Origin: Nannobrachium achirus
Lineage: Eukaryota > Chordata > Actinopteri > Myctophiformes > Myctophidae
Assembly: GCA_963921795.1 (NCBI GenBank)
Contig: OY997661.1
Coordinates: 33,291,103-33,355,102, forward strand
Reading direction: 5' to 3'
DNA length: 64,000 nt
How positions within the stretch are numbered: position 1 is the first letter of the stretch; every line of letters begins with the position of its first letter. Below the pieces are notes generated by a model. It saw nothing but the letters and a program-made list of their open reading frames with translations, ran no database searches and had not been told where the DNA came from. Below, piece after piece: positions 1 through 12,825 of the stretch. The position numbers and the translations under genes were made by a program.

Positions 1-181
1 ACCGTCTTACCAATTAGAGGGTTTAAATGGTACAGGATATGCAGCTCGGGCAAATAAAGGTGAATTGATCCCAGTGCATTACTGAGGATATTTTCACGAT
101 AAATTCAAATCACCACGATACGATTATTGTAAGTGTTTTTTTATCACGATAAACGATAATAACGATTATCGTCCCATCCCT
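1..181. mobile_element. hAT-like MITE, family D (3' part, cut by window start)
   Basis: Ends with CGTCCCATCCCT, the terminal repeat of family D, and matches the right halves of the copies at 2217, 34236, 36811 and 47879. Confidence 0.75.
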
Positions 182-540
182 AATAGGCAGTTGAGGATTA
201 CAACTGTATTCTCAAATACACAGCCCATTTGGGAGACCTAAGGTGAGGGCCTCATCTCCGTAGGATCATCTCCGTAGGCTACACAAACTGTGCGTAACGT
301 GTCACGACGCCTCATCACACCACAGTGAACTTCACACATCCACAACATTATCATGATGCTTTTGAATGTGAGTCACACACGTCCCTCTAGACCTTTCAGT
401 GAGAGCATCTCTAAAAGATCGCTTTCCCCCTGCAGGTCTGAGAGCCATTGATCAGTTATATAAGTAGCTAAACACAGCCTGGGATGAAGAAAGAAGACAC
501 CCTGGAGGATGTGAAGACATGAGGAGGGCGAGTAGGAAGA

Positions 541-780
541 GGCTATTTTCAAATCATCTAAAATGTATATAGGGCTGAAATGGTTCATGTATGTTTTGTA
601 ATAATAATAATAATGAAAATCTACAAAGTAACGAGTAACTAAAGAGTTCAAATAAATATAGTGGAGAGTAAAAGCACAATATTTGGATCTGAGATGTAGT
701 GGAGTAGAAGTAAAAGTATTGGCAATTGGAAGTACTTTGACGCGTGCTACGAGTCTCAGAGAAGTTACGGTTGCTTCGCA
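541..780. mobile_element. Family G repeat fragment
   Basis: Shares the GGAGTAGAAGTAAAAGTA block and the block around a TATATAGGGCTGAAATGG stretch with copies at 12258 and 18842. It begins inside the recurrent palindrome (GGCTATTTTCAAAT). Confidence 0.4.
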
Positions 781-781
781 C

Positions 782-1087
782 CAGTGTTAATATCGCCGAC
801 TAATACGATGACAAACAATGTTCGTCGACTACCTTTTTTCACTGACGAAAACAAAATTAAAAAACAAAATTTAAAATAAAGACTAAATATGACGACAATT
901 TCGTCAACAAATAAAAACCAGGCTAAAATGTTAGGGAGGGACGAGTGGTGAAGAGATCTAGAAGAACTTCATTTCATGTTTGGTTGCGCTCGGGTGTTGC
1001 GCTCTGAAAATAGCAGATCTACAAGCTGACAACGATTAAACTATGACAAATGTAATTAAATCAAAATTGCTGACAAAATTAACACTG
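782..1087. mobile_element. hAT-like MITE, family H
   Basis: Starts CAGTGTTAATATCGCCGAC and ends ACAAAATTAACACTG, the terminal pair of a common fish element. One arm of the recurrent palindrome lies at 1005-1036. Confidence 0.55.
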
Positions 1088-1689
1088 CTCCACACACCCC
1101 ACACACCTTTGTTCTAACCTGGCTCCATCTTTGCTCAGACCCTGCCTCCATCCACCCCCCCCCCCCCCCCCCCCCCACAAAGAGGACCCAGCTGAGTGTG
1201 TGAGTAACGTTTCCGCTGTCGACAGAGTTCTCCAAGAGGAGACTGCCGCTCAGGAAGAAGTGTGTGGTCACAACAAAAAGGGCCTTCCAACCGCAGACGC
1301 TGGCTGTTGCAGCGACTTGGGAAGACGACGGGGGGTGCTCCATTCCAAAATGTCTCCATTCCGACAGTGACTTCTTATTGTCGGAGTGGCAACACTTCCA
1401 TAGAGGTTAGGGTTAGGGATAGGATTAGATGTCGGAAATGGAAAGGAGACATGTCAGAATGGAGACATGTAACCGAAGAAGACGGTGACATAACTCGGTG
1501 ACTAATGACAGAACACGCGAAGCTGGCATTCTGGGATATGTGTGACAAGCTACAAAAAGGGCATTCATGTTTACGTAAGATATTTCTGCCTTTTATTTAT
1601 TAACTTGCATATCGTCACTGTCAGGCAGAAACCTCATATCTCCAAGTTTAACATTTGTTATGTTTATTTTCAAAATTAAAGTCCTACTT

Positions 1690-1850
1690 CACACAGTGTT
1701 GCACAAAAGTAGCGTAGCACAAAGGACGACCGAGAGAGAGAGACAAAAGTAGTGTAAATATCCGATCTACAAGCACACAATAGATCGGCTATTTACACCC
1801 GGTTTCCACCCGACAATGACAATATTCTTGCCTCAAATTTGGCTTGCACG
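1690..1850. mobile_element. Family M repeat fragment with short palindrome
   Basis: Holds a palindrome variant at 1752-1798 (outer arms GTGTAAATA/TATTTACAC) followed by a TTTCCACCCGACAATGAC end like that of the copy at 43460. Divergent. Confidence 0.35.
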
Positions 1851-2216
1851 GATATACTGTCGCGGCCAAATTTCACATCATGTGAACAAACTTGTATCAT
1901 ATCTCATCCTCTCTCCATTGTGAAGGAACCAGGGCAGCATGTCCTGTATTGACTACATTTCATATTTACTCGTCTTTTTAACATGAAGGCCATCGGCCCT
2001 TTAAAAACCGGATTCCGCCAGTCTGCGTGGCTCCGCGCAAACCCGCTGGTACGATAATGCAAGCTGGCACACAAAGCAGAACAGAACAGAACACACACAC
2101 ACCACACTGACACACACTACGTTGCAGCGCTTCCATACAAGCACCTTACAAGTAAAAAAATGCTCTCAGTCTGAAAACAAAGAGAATGCTGCGTAACTAA
2201 ACAACACTGTATACTA

Positions 2217-2640
2217 TAGGGATGGGACGATGTGAAAATTTCATATCACGGTTATTGTGACACAAGAAACCACGATTTACGATATTATCGCGATAATCAA
2301 AATCCTGGGGCGGAACATTTGCCAAAGAATAGCAGATCTACAAGCTCCTGGGGCGGAACATTTGTTGCGACGCGTTGTGAGCTTCTAGATCTGCTATTTT
2401 TGGCAAAGACATTTGAAAGTGTGAAAAAAATACTGTATCAAGTACGTATATTATAAGTACCTTTTACCAGTTATAGAGGGTTTAAGTGGTACCGGATATG
2501 CAGCTCGGCAAATAAAAGGTGAATTGATCCCAGTGCGTGACGGAGGACGATATCACGATATATTACATCTCCACGATACGATAATCGTGAGTGTTTTTTA
2601 ATCACGATAAACGATAATATCGCTTATCGTCCCATCCCTT
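2217..2640. mobile_element. hAT-like MITE, family D
   Basis: TAGGGATGGGACGAT and ATCGTCCCATCCCT termini; CTGTATAC occurs at both outer edges, a likely but offset duplication. Its palindrome (2319-2406) is disturbed by an 18-bp direct duplication of adjoining host sequence, CCTGGGGCGGAACATTTG, inserted in the left arm. Confidence 0.75.
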
Positions 2641-3092
2641 CTGTATACCATTATGGGTATGGGTGCGGTTGAATAACTAAAAGAACCTAATGTCGAACAC
2701 AATCGAAAGCCTGCCAGCTCCCAGCAACAGTGAAAGGGTGACGGTTATGTAAGTGCGGAGGGTGCAAACATGTGTGTGCACGTTCAATGCAAAGGAAGGA
2801 ACCCGTGCCAAGGGGACCCGGAAAGGAGGCGCGTTGCCATGACGATCAAGGAGCTGAGCCTCATAGCAGAACTAGTAGGACTGGGCTATACGCTGTGTCC
2901 AAGAACACGTGGCGAGACGCGGGAACACACTCTGCGAGGTGCCGCGCATCTCTTAACTCCCTCTCTGCCTCTCCAAGATCTGTCTCTCTCTCCGTCTCTT
3001 GCTGTCCGTCAGTTACATCATCATTGCGTAGTCCTCTGGGATTTGTTCGCTTAATTCTGCATCATAGGGCCCCAGAGGCAAGAGATTGTGTC

Positions 3093-3095
<3 letters not shown>

Positions 3096-3160
<65 letters not shown>
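3096..3160. repeat. (TG)n microsatellite
   Basis: About 32 uninterrupted TG units. Confidence 0.95.
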
Positions 3161-3162
<2 letters not shown>

Positions 3163-3419
3163 GGTCCGCGAGTTAAGTGTAAAGCTACGCGGACCGGCGG
3201 AATCCAGCTTAGGATGGTCTACTGATGGTGATTACATTCAATAGGTCACTAGCAGGATGATTGTACCATATACCAGCATCTCTTCAAGAGCACTACACAC
3301 GTTAACATAAGGGCAGTATCTATGACTAGTAAGACGCCTAAGGGTGACAAGCGACCTCGCCCTAAAGGGAAGGTCGCACCATGTCTTGGCCGTCTGGCCA
3401 GTGATGTATATCGGACCAG

Positions 3420-3690
3420 TTACCCATATATGGAGACTCCTGGTACCCAAATATGGAGATCCATGTACCGTGTATGGAGATATGCTGTGAGACCCCAAAC
3501 ATGCTGTGAAATGTGAAAATCCTATGTCGTATATCACATCTGACATCATACAATCCCTTGTATGCCCATATATGGAAATCCCTGTCTGTAGAACAAGCCA
3601 CAGATGCCATATATGGGCATTCCCGTATGAATCCTGTCAGATATGGGCTTAATATTAATGAAATCAGGGATCTCCATATATGGGCATAAA
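3420..3690. promoter_or_regulatory. Cluster of five perfect CArG-box sequences
   Basis: CCATATATGG occurs at 3424, 3566, 3607 and 3674, and CCAAATATGG at 3447; all fit CC(A/T)6GG, the serum response factor site. They sit in a stretch that repeats (C)CCATATATGG(G) with short spacers, so they may simply reflect an old repeat. No gene is adjacent in the window. Confidence 0.3.
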
Positions 3691-4178
3691 AGGGATTCTG
3701 TTAGAGTGGTTCCCCTGACATCACAGTGATGTCAGAGCGTGCAAACCCATAGGCCATAAAAAGGCGTACACGTCCAGACAGACAGACGGATGGAGACATG
3801 ATGTGCCGTTTCACATACTGTACTACTGCGAAACTAGAGCGTAAATGCATATGCATGCACGCCACACGCACACACGCACAACCACAACCACACTGGGGAA
3901 GGCTGGTACATGTGCCTGCATGTACAAAACGCCCCCCCCCCCCCCCCCCCCCCCCCAAAAAAAAACCAAACAGCGAATCTGATACGCATGCATCTGCACA
4001 TGCATACAACGTGGAAGATGGCATGCATGCAGGCAGGCGCACATACCATACAAACCCATCTAAGAGTGCTGTATGTGTGCGACTTCGGGGGCAGGGGTCG
4101 ACCCTCTGGAGTTATGTGAATCTGCCTGGGCCGCGCACGCACGCAACACCTTACATAACCCAGCCTCCGTGGCATGCC

Positions 4179-4679
4179 CAGGGGCGTCACAGCAAATTCT
4201 GGGCCCTGGGTACAAGGATTCACTGCGGGCCCCCCATGAATGTTAACGATTGAAAAATAGCAGATATACAAGCTCACAGCGCGGCACCGAGTGCCGCGTG
4301 CGAGCTTGTAGATCTGCAAAAAAAAATTAATCGTGAAAATGTGTGCCAAGAAACCTATTGTTTCCATGTCAGTGATGCTCAAACTTTTTCATGTGAAGGA
4401 CCCCCCCCATCTCAAAATATTTAGTTCCAGGGTCCCCCCCAGAAGCAAAATTTGTGTTACAAATGTTCACTTAAAAAATACATATATTCAAAGATGTGCG
4501 CACATTTTCACGACTTTTTCAAAAATAGCAGATCTACAAGCTCGCAGCGCGGCACTCGGTGCCGCGCTGTGAGCTTGTATATCTGCTATTTTTCAATAGC
4601 TAAAGTTACCATAGGGCCCCTCCACCTTGGGCCCTGGTAACTCAGTCCCACTTTCCTACCCCTTGTTGTGACGCCCCTG
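4179..4679. mobile_element. hAT-like element, family C, carrying a family B core
   Basis: CAGGGGCGTCAC start and GTGACGCCCCTG end. Inside is a family B segment flanked by two palindromes (4252-4317 and 4521-4593), with CAGTGATGCTCAAACTTTTT between them. No clear target duplication remains. Confidence 0.7.
4521..4593. repeat. Recurrent palindrome, GCGCGGCAC-stem type
   Basis: AAAAATAGCAGATCTACAAG on the left pairs with its complement on the right. The inner stem GCGCGGCAC pairs with GTGCCGCGC across a TCG loop. Confidence 0.9.
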
Positions 4680-5108
4680 TCCGCGCCATACGGACCAAGA
4701 GGACATGGAGAGAGGGAGACAACATGGCCGATACGGGCCCTCCAGCATTCCTACCTGCCGTCTCCCACTGACAAATGAGGTACAAACCTTCAACCCTCCT
4801 CAGACGTGAAAGGGCGACGAGGTATTTTTAACAGCGTCATGACTTTGCAGAGTCAGTATAGCAAGAGCTCTGCTCGGACCTCCTGCAAAACACAGGGGTT
4901 TGTGTTGTTCACGCGCAGCACAGCACACCCCCGAGAAAACGCAGGAGGGGATTTTTTTGCAGACAGATTAAAGGAATCTGCCCAAGGCCTGTCAAACTCA
5001 ATTATAGCCCGCCATCGCACGCATGACTTCTCTCCCCACCTGCCCAAAACTTGCCAAAACGTTGTCTATATATTATGCAGACAGATGTGCATGCACGTGC
5101 ATGCGCAC

Positions 5109-5970
<862 letters not shown>

Positions 5971-6567
5971 AGTATCTACGCGGTGATGGTTTGGAATCTA
6001 ACCCCTTGCCATGCTCAATCGCAATCCAAAAATACATTCGGTTACACAATTCCACAGCCAGACTACACACTAGGAAGTAAACATTTAGCTGAGGCAAAGG
6101 ATCATGCTGATGGTTACTAACATCAAGTCACATGATGCCACAGACACGCAGACATACTGCCCTCTGTACACCCCATACTAACACTGTGCTTTCTTATCAG
6201 CCAATCTCCACACCATCTCCTTTGTGTTTAAAGTTCACAAGACTGCAGTCGTTCTAAGACATTTTCAAGTCAAAGGACGCCCAAATTGATAGGCGTTAGG
6301 CCACGGACTGCCCTTTTAGAAAAGATTTAGTGCCAGCGACCGCCATAACAGAAGATGTTTGTTGGTAGATTCGATTTAGTACAGAAATATACAACTGTCA
6401 AAGTGTCAATGTTGTGGGTGGAGAGAAAACAGTGGAAAGAGTGAAACCTCAGATATGAATATTGTCTATTGCATTTGGAAACACTGGTATAGTGCCTTAT
6501 TTTAGTGTTCTGATTGCTTTCTTTTATTTCATTTATTTATTGTCGTGATGTTTTGGTAACTTGTCAT

Positions 6568-6761
6568 TAGGTCGAACATCCTGTGGATCGACCACCAAAC
6601 TCTAACCCTAACCCTAATCCTAACCTCTGTAAAACTATGCCTAACTCTAACCCTAAACCTAACCTCAGTAACCGTGACGCGGGTGATTATCTAACCTGCC
6701 GACGCTCGCGGGTGATTATCTAACCTGCAGACGCTGTTCGATCCAACAGGAGTTCGACCTA
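6568..6761. mobile_element. Family J MITE with CCCTAA-like interior
   Basis: Terminal repeats TAGGTCGAACATCCTGT and ACAGGAGTTCGACCTA (one mismatch) enclose CTAACCCTAACC-type sequence and two GCGGGTGATTATCTAACCTG units. The telomere-like motif is internal to the element; this is not a chromosome end. Confidence 0.65.
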
Positions 6762-7094
6762 TGGGGCAGTCCCCGTTTTTAATGTTGTGTTTTTGTATGT
6801 CTTCTTATTGGACCTAGTGTCTGTCAATAAAGAGTTGATGTCATCATTATCCATTCTCTCATTGGGCTAACTTCCAAGTCGTATACATAATGGTGAAGTT
6901 AATTACTTTCTACCTGGCGTCCCCATTTTGGGCTTGTCCTTATAGGCAATGTTTTGAATCATTATCGTTTCTTTTCAAAACTGAGCATACTATTTGTGCA
7001 TGATTGAAAGTATACATTGATCCCTGCCTACGCACCCGTCTCTAAGCCTATCAGGTGTGCATAAGACCTCGTTGCCTACTTTTCCAAACTGAGC

Positions 7095-7157
7095 GAAATA
7101 ACAGCTCTACAAGCTCACAAAGCGCAGCGCTGTGAGATTGTGGAAGGGCTATTTTTG
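7095..7157. repeat. Recurrent palindrome, diverged copy
   Basis: AATAACAGCTCTACAAGCTC with GAGATTGTGGAAGGGCTATT; arms differ at several places. The host element is not clear. Confidence 0.6.
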
Positions 7158-7314
7158 AAGAAGTATAAAATAAGACGGTAGTTAAAATGTCTCATTTTAG
7201 CGGGGGGACCCCTGGAACCCTCTCAAGGACCCCTGGGTGTCCCTGGGCCTCGCTTTGATAACCACCCACTTAACCCATTTAGGCCTAGAAATGATTGAAT
7301 GCTTTAACAAGTGA

Positions 7315-7385
7315 AAAATAGCAGATATACAAGCTCACAGCGCGGCACCGAGTGCCGCGCTGCGAGCTTGTAGATCTGCTATTTT
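7315..7385. repeat. Recurrent palindrome (left one of family B)
   Basis: AAAATAGCAGATATACAAGC arm, inner stem GCGCGGCAC/GTGCCGCGC, right arm GCTTGTAGATCTGCTATTTT. Confidence 0.9.
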
Positions 7386-7737
7386 GGAAAAAGTCGTGAA
7401 AATGTGTGCAAATCTTTGAATATATGTATTTTTAAAGCGAACGTTTGTAACTCAAATTTTGCTTCTGGGTGGTCCGTGGAACTAGATATTTTGAGATAGG
7501 GGTCCGTGGCCAAATACATATCATTTTGGGGGTCCTTCACATGAAAAGGTTCGAGAACCACTGACATAGTAGTCTCTCAAGAACAGACTGACTGAGCTCC
7601 AGTTGAGTGAAAAGGACCTTTTCTTTGACGATGGCTGGCCAGATTGCTGACATAGAAACATAGGTTTTTCAAAAAACCTTAGAAGGATTCAAAAGACACT
7701 TATAGAATCGGGTCAAAATGCTAATTTTCACGATTTT

Positions 7738-7812
7738 TCAAAAATAGCAGATATACAAGCTCGCAGCGCGGCACTCGGTGCCGCGCTGTGAGCTTGTATA
7801 TCTGCTATTTTT
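7738..7812. repeat. Recurrent palindrome (right one of family B)
   Basis: AAAATAGCAGATATACAAGC and its complement; inner stem GCGCGGCAC/GTGCCGCGC, as in the 7315 copy but in the opposite orientation. Confidence 0.9.
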
Positions 7813-8302
7813 CAATAGTTAAAGCATAAAATAATGATACACAAAATGTGTACCCGTTCTAAATGGGTTAATGGGGTTGGGGTTTCGTTTCCAAGTGACG
7901 CCGTCTCTCCAATTCCACGTAGTATTAACTACAGCGGAGTAGATTTCCAAGAATCAAACACTGGTGGAAACTAAAGCAGCTTTTCACGTTGCCAAGTGTG
8001 AGTTAGTGGAGCTTTTTGGAGAACCCCCGGTCAAAACAAGGCATCGAGAGACGAATGTCTAAAGGAGGATCTCTCCCAGAGAATCAATCAAACTGCGCCG
8101 GAGGCCGGCCTAGGGGGGAGAAGGACAGTTCAGCTTTGTTAGGAGGTGAAAAGCCTGCAGAGGCAGGCAAGTGCACACATAAGACATCAAAAGGGGCTTG
8201 AGCCCCTGCTCTTCTATCCGTCTGTAAAAACCGCCCTTTCCAGGCCATAAATTCAATTTTTGAGCGGTGGTAAACCGCTCCATAGAGTGGCTGTGCGTGT
8301 GT

Positions 8303-8512
8303 CTGTAGCCACTTTTCCTCAGCGTTTTGCCATAGCAATGTGTTTTCCTCAGCGTTTTGCCATAGCAATATGTGTGTGTGTGTAGCCTGTATTACATCAC
8401 CAATTACATCCTAGACCTATCTGTAGCCACTTTTTCCTCAGCGTTTTGCCATAGCAATGTGTGTGTGTGTGTAGCCAGTATTACATCACCAATTACATCC
8501 TAGACCTATATC
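8303..8512. repeat. Imperfect tandem duplication, about 90-118 bp unit
   Basis: CTGTAGCCAC, then TTCCTCAGCGTTTTGCCATA, and ATTACATCACCAATTACATC recur at 8303 and 8421. The CAGCGTTTTGCCATAGCAAT part is repeated once more within the first unit. Lies inside family L. Confidence 0.8.
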
Positions 8513-8778
8513 CTAGTCTGAAGACGTTATGCAAGCACGACCCCCGCTCACTTCACATTGGGTGTGATTTTTTATTACTATGGTGAAAGAAATGCAAATG
8601 CCCTCTTTCCGTGCCATACCTAAAGGCAGCATTCAATAGAATTGCCTTGTCAAAACTCTCCTGAACTTGAATGCAGCATCTTAAGTTGAAAGAATTGCCC
8701 TCTCTGTGTAGAAATCCATGCCATTACGCCAAATCCCCAGTATTCACTTGGTTATGCTTAGTTCAGTGTGGTTTCACA

Positions 8779-8844
8779 CACCGAAAATAGCCGACCTCCA
8801 AGCTCACAACGCGCTGTGAGCTTGGAGGTCTGCTATTTTCGGTG
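8779..8844. repeat. Recurrent palindrome in family L
   Basis: CACCGAAAATAG/CTATTTTCGGTG outer arms and CCTCCAAGCTCACA inner arms. Pairing runs to the host-specific CACCG/CGGTG bases. Confidence 0.9.
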
Positions 8845-9129
8845 CTTCCACCAAAAGGCCTTTTTGGAAATTCCAGCCCCTGCCTCTCTAACATTCTCTG
8901 CACGTCCCTATGCAAAGGAAAACTCAAAGCTACGCTCTTCTCCCTGGGCGACGGGCTGAAGAACGCTCGCTCGCATGCACCACACTGGGCTCCATGGTGG
9001 CAGATTGACTGTGTCCAAACAGCAGCGGGAGTCAAAGTTCACACATATCATGGTGGTGTTTTTTCTTTCTCTTTTATCAAGGAAGCAACTTATTAAGCAA
9101 GTACATTCCTTTATGGGCAAGCTAGTCCG

Positions 9130-9695
9130 CCGTTTCCCAAACACTGGGCCTGGACATTTGTTTTGTTTTTTTCAAAAGATTTAAAAAAAAGGTTTAAACA
9201 AAACAATCACAACTTTTCAACCATAAGAAAAATTCCAACGTTTTTCGAAAAGTATTTCATAAATACAATGATAAAATCCAATAATTCCCATAGATAAAAA
9301 CGGGAAGTTGTTCTGCTATTTTTCACTAGTTTGGGTACCGGGGCAAACGTCGAATTTCTCTTTTCCCCCAAATTATTTTGGGGGGTCCCCAGATGATTAA
9401 CATAATGTGCAACATTGTTTTCTCACTCAACAGTAAACAAACCAACATAAGGTTTAAGTGTATAGGTATCTGCAAATTTATAAAGTGACAATTTAAGGAC
9501 TTTTTAATACCTCTAAAACGACAAATTAAACATTGGACAAATTGTCAAATATTAGAGTCAGAAATTGTGAAAATAGCCGTTCTGCTATTTTCACAATAGA
9601 ACCGTGTTATCTATAGTGCTCGTCAGGTTTGGGGGTCCCCAGTTAAAATATTATTATTTTGTGGGTCACGGCCTGAAAAAGGTTGAGAACCACTG
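9130..9695. mobile_element. Two merged Buster-type hAT relics (families N and A)
   Basis: The left part (to about 9360) has the TTTGGGTACCGGGGCAAA block of family N; the right part has the AATTATTTTGGGGGGTCCCC block and GGTTGAGAACCACTG end of family A. Collapsed palindromes lie at 9312-9332 and 9564-9597 (ATTGTGAAAATAG/CTATTTTCACAAT, core lost). Confidence 0.6.
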
Positions 9696-9983
9696 CGTTA
9701 AGGGAATAAACGTTTGCTTTGGTTGCGTATAGACAGAATCATTCATGTTTCTGTTTGAGGAGTGTTCCTACTCCACTCAACTATCCCCTCGGCGGTGCTT
9801 ATCGTGTGCAGACTGTCATTACGCGGACGGAAGAAGCTGGGAGAGATCACCTGAGTTGACTGGCTCGTTCAATCACTCGCCGGGAGAACTTTATGTAACA
9901 CATACGTTAAGGATTCTGAGAAATGAGTCATGGACAAAGATAAGACAGAGACAAGTGTTTTGTACCTAATATAAACCAAAGAT

Positions 9984-10677
9984 TAGGGCTGTGCAGATTA
10001 GGGTATGACATTTTACCGCACTTGGCGATTAATTGTCACACAAATAATGACAAAAAACTTTAATACCCAACGAAATGACAATGACCGATACCAATAATAA
10101 AAAATAAATAATGTATTATGGCCAAAATATTATAATATAATATTTAACATTTTATACTCAAAACTTGTTACAACGTAGTGTAAACAGCCGACCTACAAGC
10201 TTGTTGTCAGCTTAAGCTTGTTGTCAGCTTGTGTATCAGCTATTCTACCACCTTTTCTAGTCACATGTTCAAATACTGGATTCTGGTTGGTTTAAAACAG
10301 TGGTAAATAGGCCAACAACCTTGAGTTGGCTCATGGACCCCGCGAACTGAAACAATTAATGATTGTAACTAAAGATTCTTGCAAGTTACAACTGTGTTTT
10401 CTTTCAATTATAAGGAAAAAGTGGTAGAAAAGCAATTTACCATTCAAGGTCGTGGGTTGTTGGCTGATTTACCACTGTTTCAGGGTTGTTCGCCCTGAAA
10501 CAGTGGTAAATCAGCCAACAACCCACTCTCATGGTAAATGGCTTACTTTTCACAATTTCTGAAAATGTTTCACAATGTATCGACCTTTCTCAACATGGAA
10601 TCGATTATGCCAAAATGATTGAGATGAATCTCAAATAATTGCGATTAGGCGATTATGCAGTAATTGTGACAGGCCTA
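9984..10677. mobile_element. hAT-like element, family E, long copy
   Basis: TAGGGCTGTGCAG start, TAATTGTGACAGGCCTA end, and 8-bp flanks CCAAAGAT/CCAAAGAC (7 of 8). It holds the recurrent palindrome at 10176-10249 and an unrelated perfect palindrome at 10453-10525. Confidence 0.75.
10453..10525. repeat. Perfect 33-bp-arm palindrome inside family E
   Basis: Left arm 10453-10485 begins TGGGTTGTTGGCTGATTTAC; loop TTGTTCG; right arm 10493-10525 is its exact complement. A third, diverged partial copy is at 10296-10325. Confidence 0.95.
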
Positions 10678-11315
10678 CCAAAGACAACATGGATTTGGAA
10701 TTTTGTCCCCGTTTATAATCTAAAATAATTTTAGGTTTGAGGTAACTTGCTATGACAAAACTAAAGCACAATAAGCTTCGGTTTCTTGAACTTCCTTGTA
10801 AACGCTACATTAGCTGCAAACCACAAAGGAGGTCAACATCAGATCCACTCTGTTCCTGTAATCATAGAAGGTAAGGAAGTTTCACAGCAGGAAGAGACAA
10901 GAGTATTTCTTTTTTCGTATTTCTTGCATGAGGCGTAAACCTCTCCGGTTTCTCAGAGAAAAAAGAAGCCTTATTTAAAATAAATGAACTCAAATTTAAC
11001 TGTCAACATCGTTATCCTTGCGTCATGAAACATGATGTCATGGATTCAATACGGATGCGTTTCAAGTAAGTGCAAGGTGTTATTCCAGTACTACATACAT
11101 ACAGTACATACATGCATGCGTGCACGCACGCACACACACACTGTACTGTATATTGTTTTGCTTGGCCTTTAAGCACGACACATACTTAAATGTATAATGA
11201 CACTTGTTTAGAGCAGATGGGTCAATATGAGGGCTATAAATATAATTTCATAGCTCATGGTATACTATCCAGCACTGGTTGTAAATCACAACATAACTGT
11301 GTTTTATGTTCCTGT

Positions 11316-11320
<5 letters not shown>
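10678..11320. other. No recognised feature
   Basis: AT-rich unique-looking sequence with a short CA/GCAC tract near 11110-11140. No frame, SINE or terminal repeats recognised. Confidence 0.5.

Positions 11321-11364
<44 letters not shown>
11321..11364. repeat. (GA)n microsatellite
   Basis: About 21 GA units. Confidence 0.95.
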
Positions 11365-11366
<2 letters not shown>

Positions 11367-11604
11367 TTGCTACGCATTTGAGAAACATTGCTCCTTTCTA
11401 AACCTTCAACTTCCTAACACCAATGGTCTCTCACTCTCTCTCCCTCTCTCGGACTCACACACATACACACCTCTGTAAGCATATTTATGTGCCAAAACAT
11501 AAACACCCTCCAAATTAGAATCACTCACACACAGGCGCACATACACATACTGTACACATACACATACAGCGGTTGCCAACCGCCCCTTGAAATAAGGATT
11601 TATG

Positions 11605-11800
11605 GGCGCCCGCCGGCCTACCGGTCCAGGCGCATACCACATGACATAGGCTCAGTGTAGCCTGACAGCGTGTCACTGGTTCGATTCCCGATCCCGACTA
11701 GATTAGCAGGCGTGTCACTGACTCCCCATCTCTCTCCCCATTTCCTGTCAGTCTACTGTCCTATGAATAAAGGCATAAAAGCCACAAAAGAAATCTTAAT
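11605..11800 (+). mobile_element. tRNA-derived SINE
   Basis: Contains a pol III B-box-like GGTTCGATTCCCG (11670s) and the body/tail CCCATCTCTCTCCCCATTTC, CTGTCCTATGAATAAAGGCATAAAA, shared with the copy at 23640. The head (GGTCCAGGCGCATACCAC) is also shared. Confidence 0.75.
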
Positions 11801-11814
11801 TTTATGCGTCAACT

Positions 11815-12257
<443 letters not shown>

Positions 12258-12500
12258 AGCAAGTTTTACTTCTACTCCACTACATCTAAAAGGAAAATGT
12301 TGTACATTTACTCCACTACAATTATTAGTTACTATTACTTTATAGATTTTGATTATTACTACAAAACATACATTAACCCCTTCAGCCCTATATATAACAT
12401 TTATATATAAGTTGGTCATTTGAAAATAGCTGATCTACAAGCTCACTTACTAAGTAGTACTTTTACCGTTGGTATTTTAAGTACAATTTGATACCAATAC
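12258..12500. mobile_element. Family G repeat
   Basis: Begins with TTTTACTTCTACTCCACTAC and ends with AAGTACTTTTACC-like sequence. A palindrome arm, GAAAATAGCTGATCTACAAG, lies at 12421-12447. Confidence 0.45.
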
Positions 12501-12512
12501 TTTTGCGCGTGT

Positions 12513-12647
<135 letters not shown>

Positions 12648-12825
12648 GTGTCTCCAGCCTGCAAGTCTCTTCAAGACTCTTGTGAGGGCACAAGGCAGGC
12701 AAACGTGACACGTTCCCCAGCACATTGCCATGCGCGGCGCACAGCAACGCATGCCTGCAAGAAAAATGTTTGAGTACATTTCAGGGCCCTAGTGTCAGTG
12801 TGCATCCCCCTGTATGTGCAGCAGG

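Larger units (their letters stand above)
7270..7871. mobile_element. TTAA-type element, family B, complete (602 bp)
   Basis: TTAACCCATTTAGGCC at the left, TCTAAATGGGTTAA at the right; TTAA at both ends fits piggyBac-like insertion. Two palindromes sit near the ends (7315-7385 and 7738-7812), with a hAT-like TTCGAGAACCACTG motif between. This is the most intact copy; others are at 51337, 12882, 20380 and 53430. No transposase frame. Confidence 0.8.
8164..8910 (+). mobile_element. Family L hAT-like element
   Basis: Colinear with the 42113 copy, from ACATCAAAAGGGGC to CATTCTCTGCACGTCCC. The palindrome (8779-8844) is near the right end. The middle holds a tandem duplication with short TG runs. 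Confidence 0.65.

Noticed and set aside
6600-6680. Telomere-like CCCTAA runs (also at 14780 and 46140)
   Set aside because: They are interspersed, imperfect and enclosed by inverted-repeat MITE ends.
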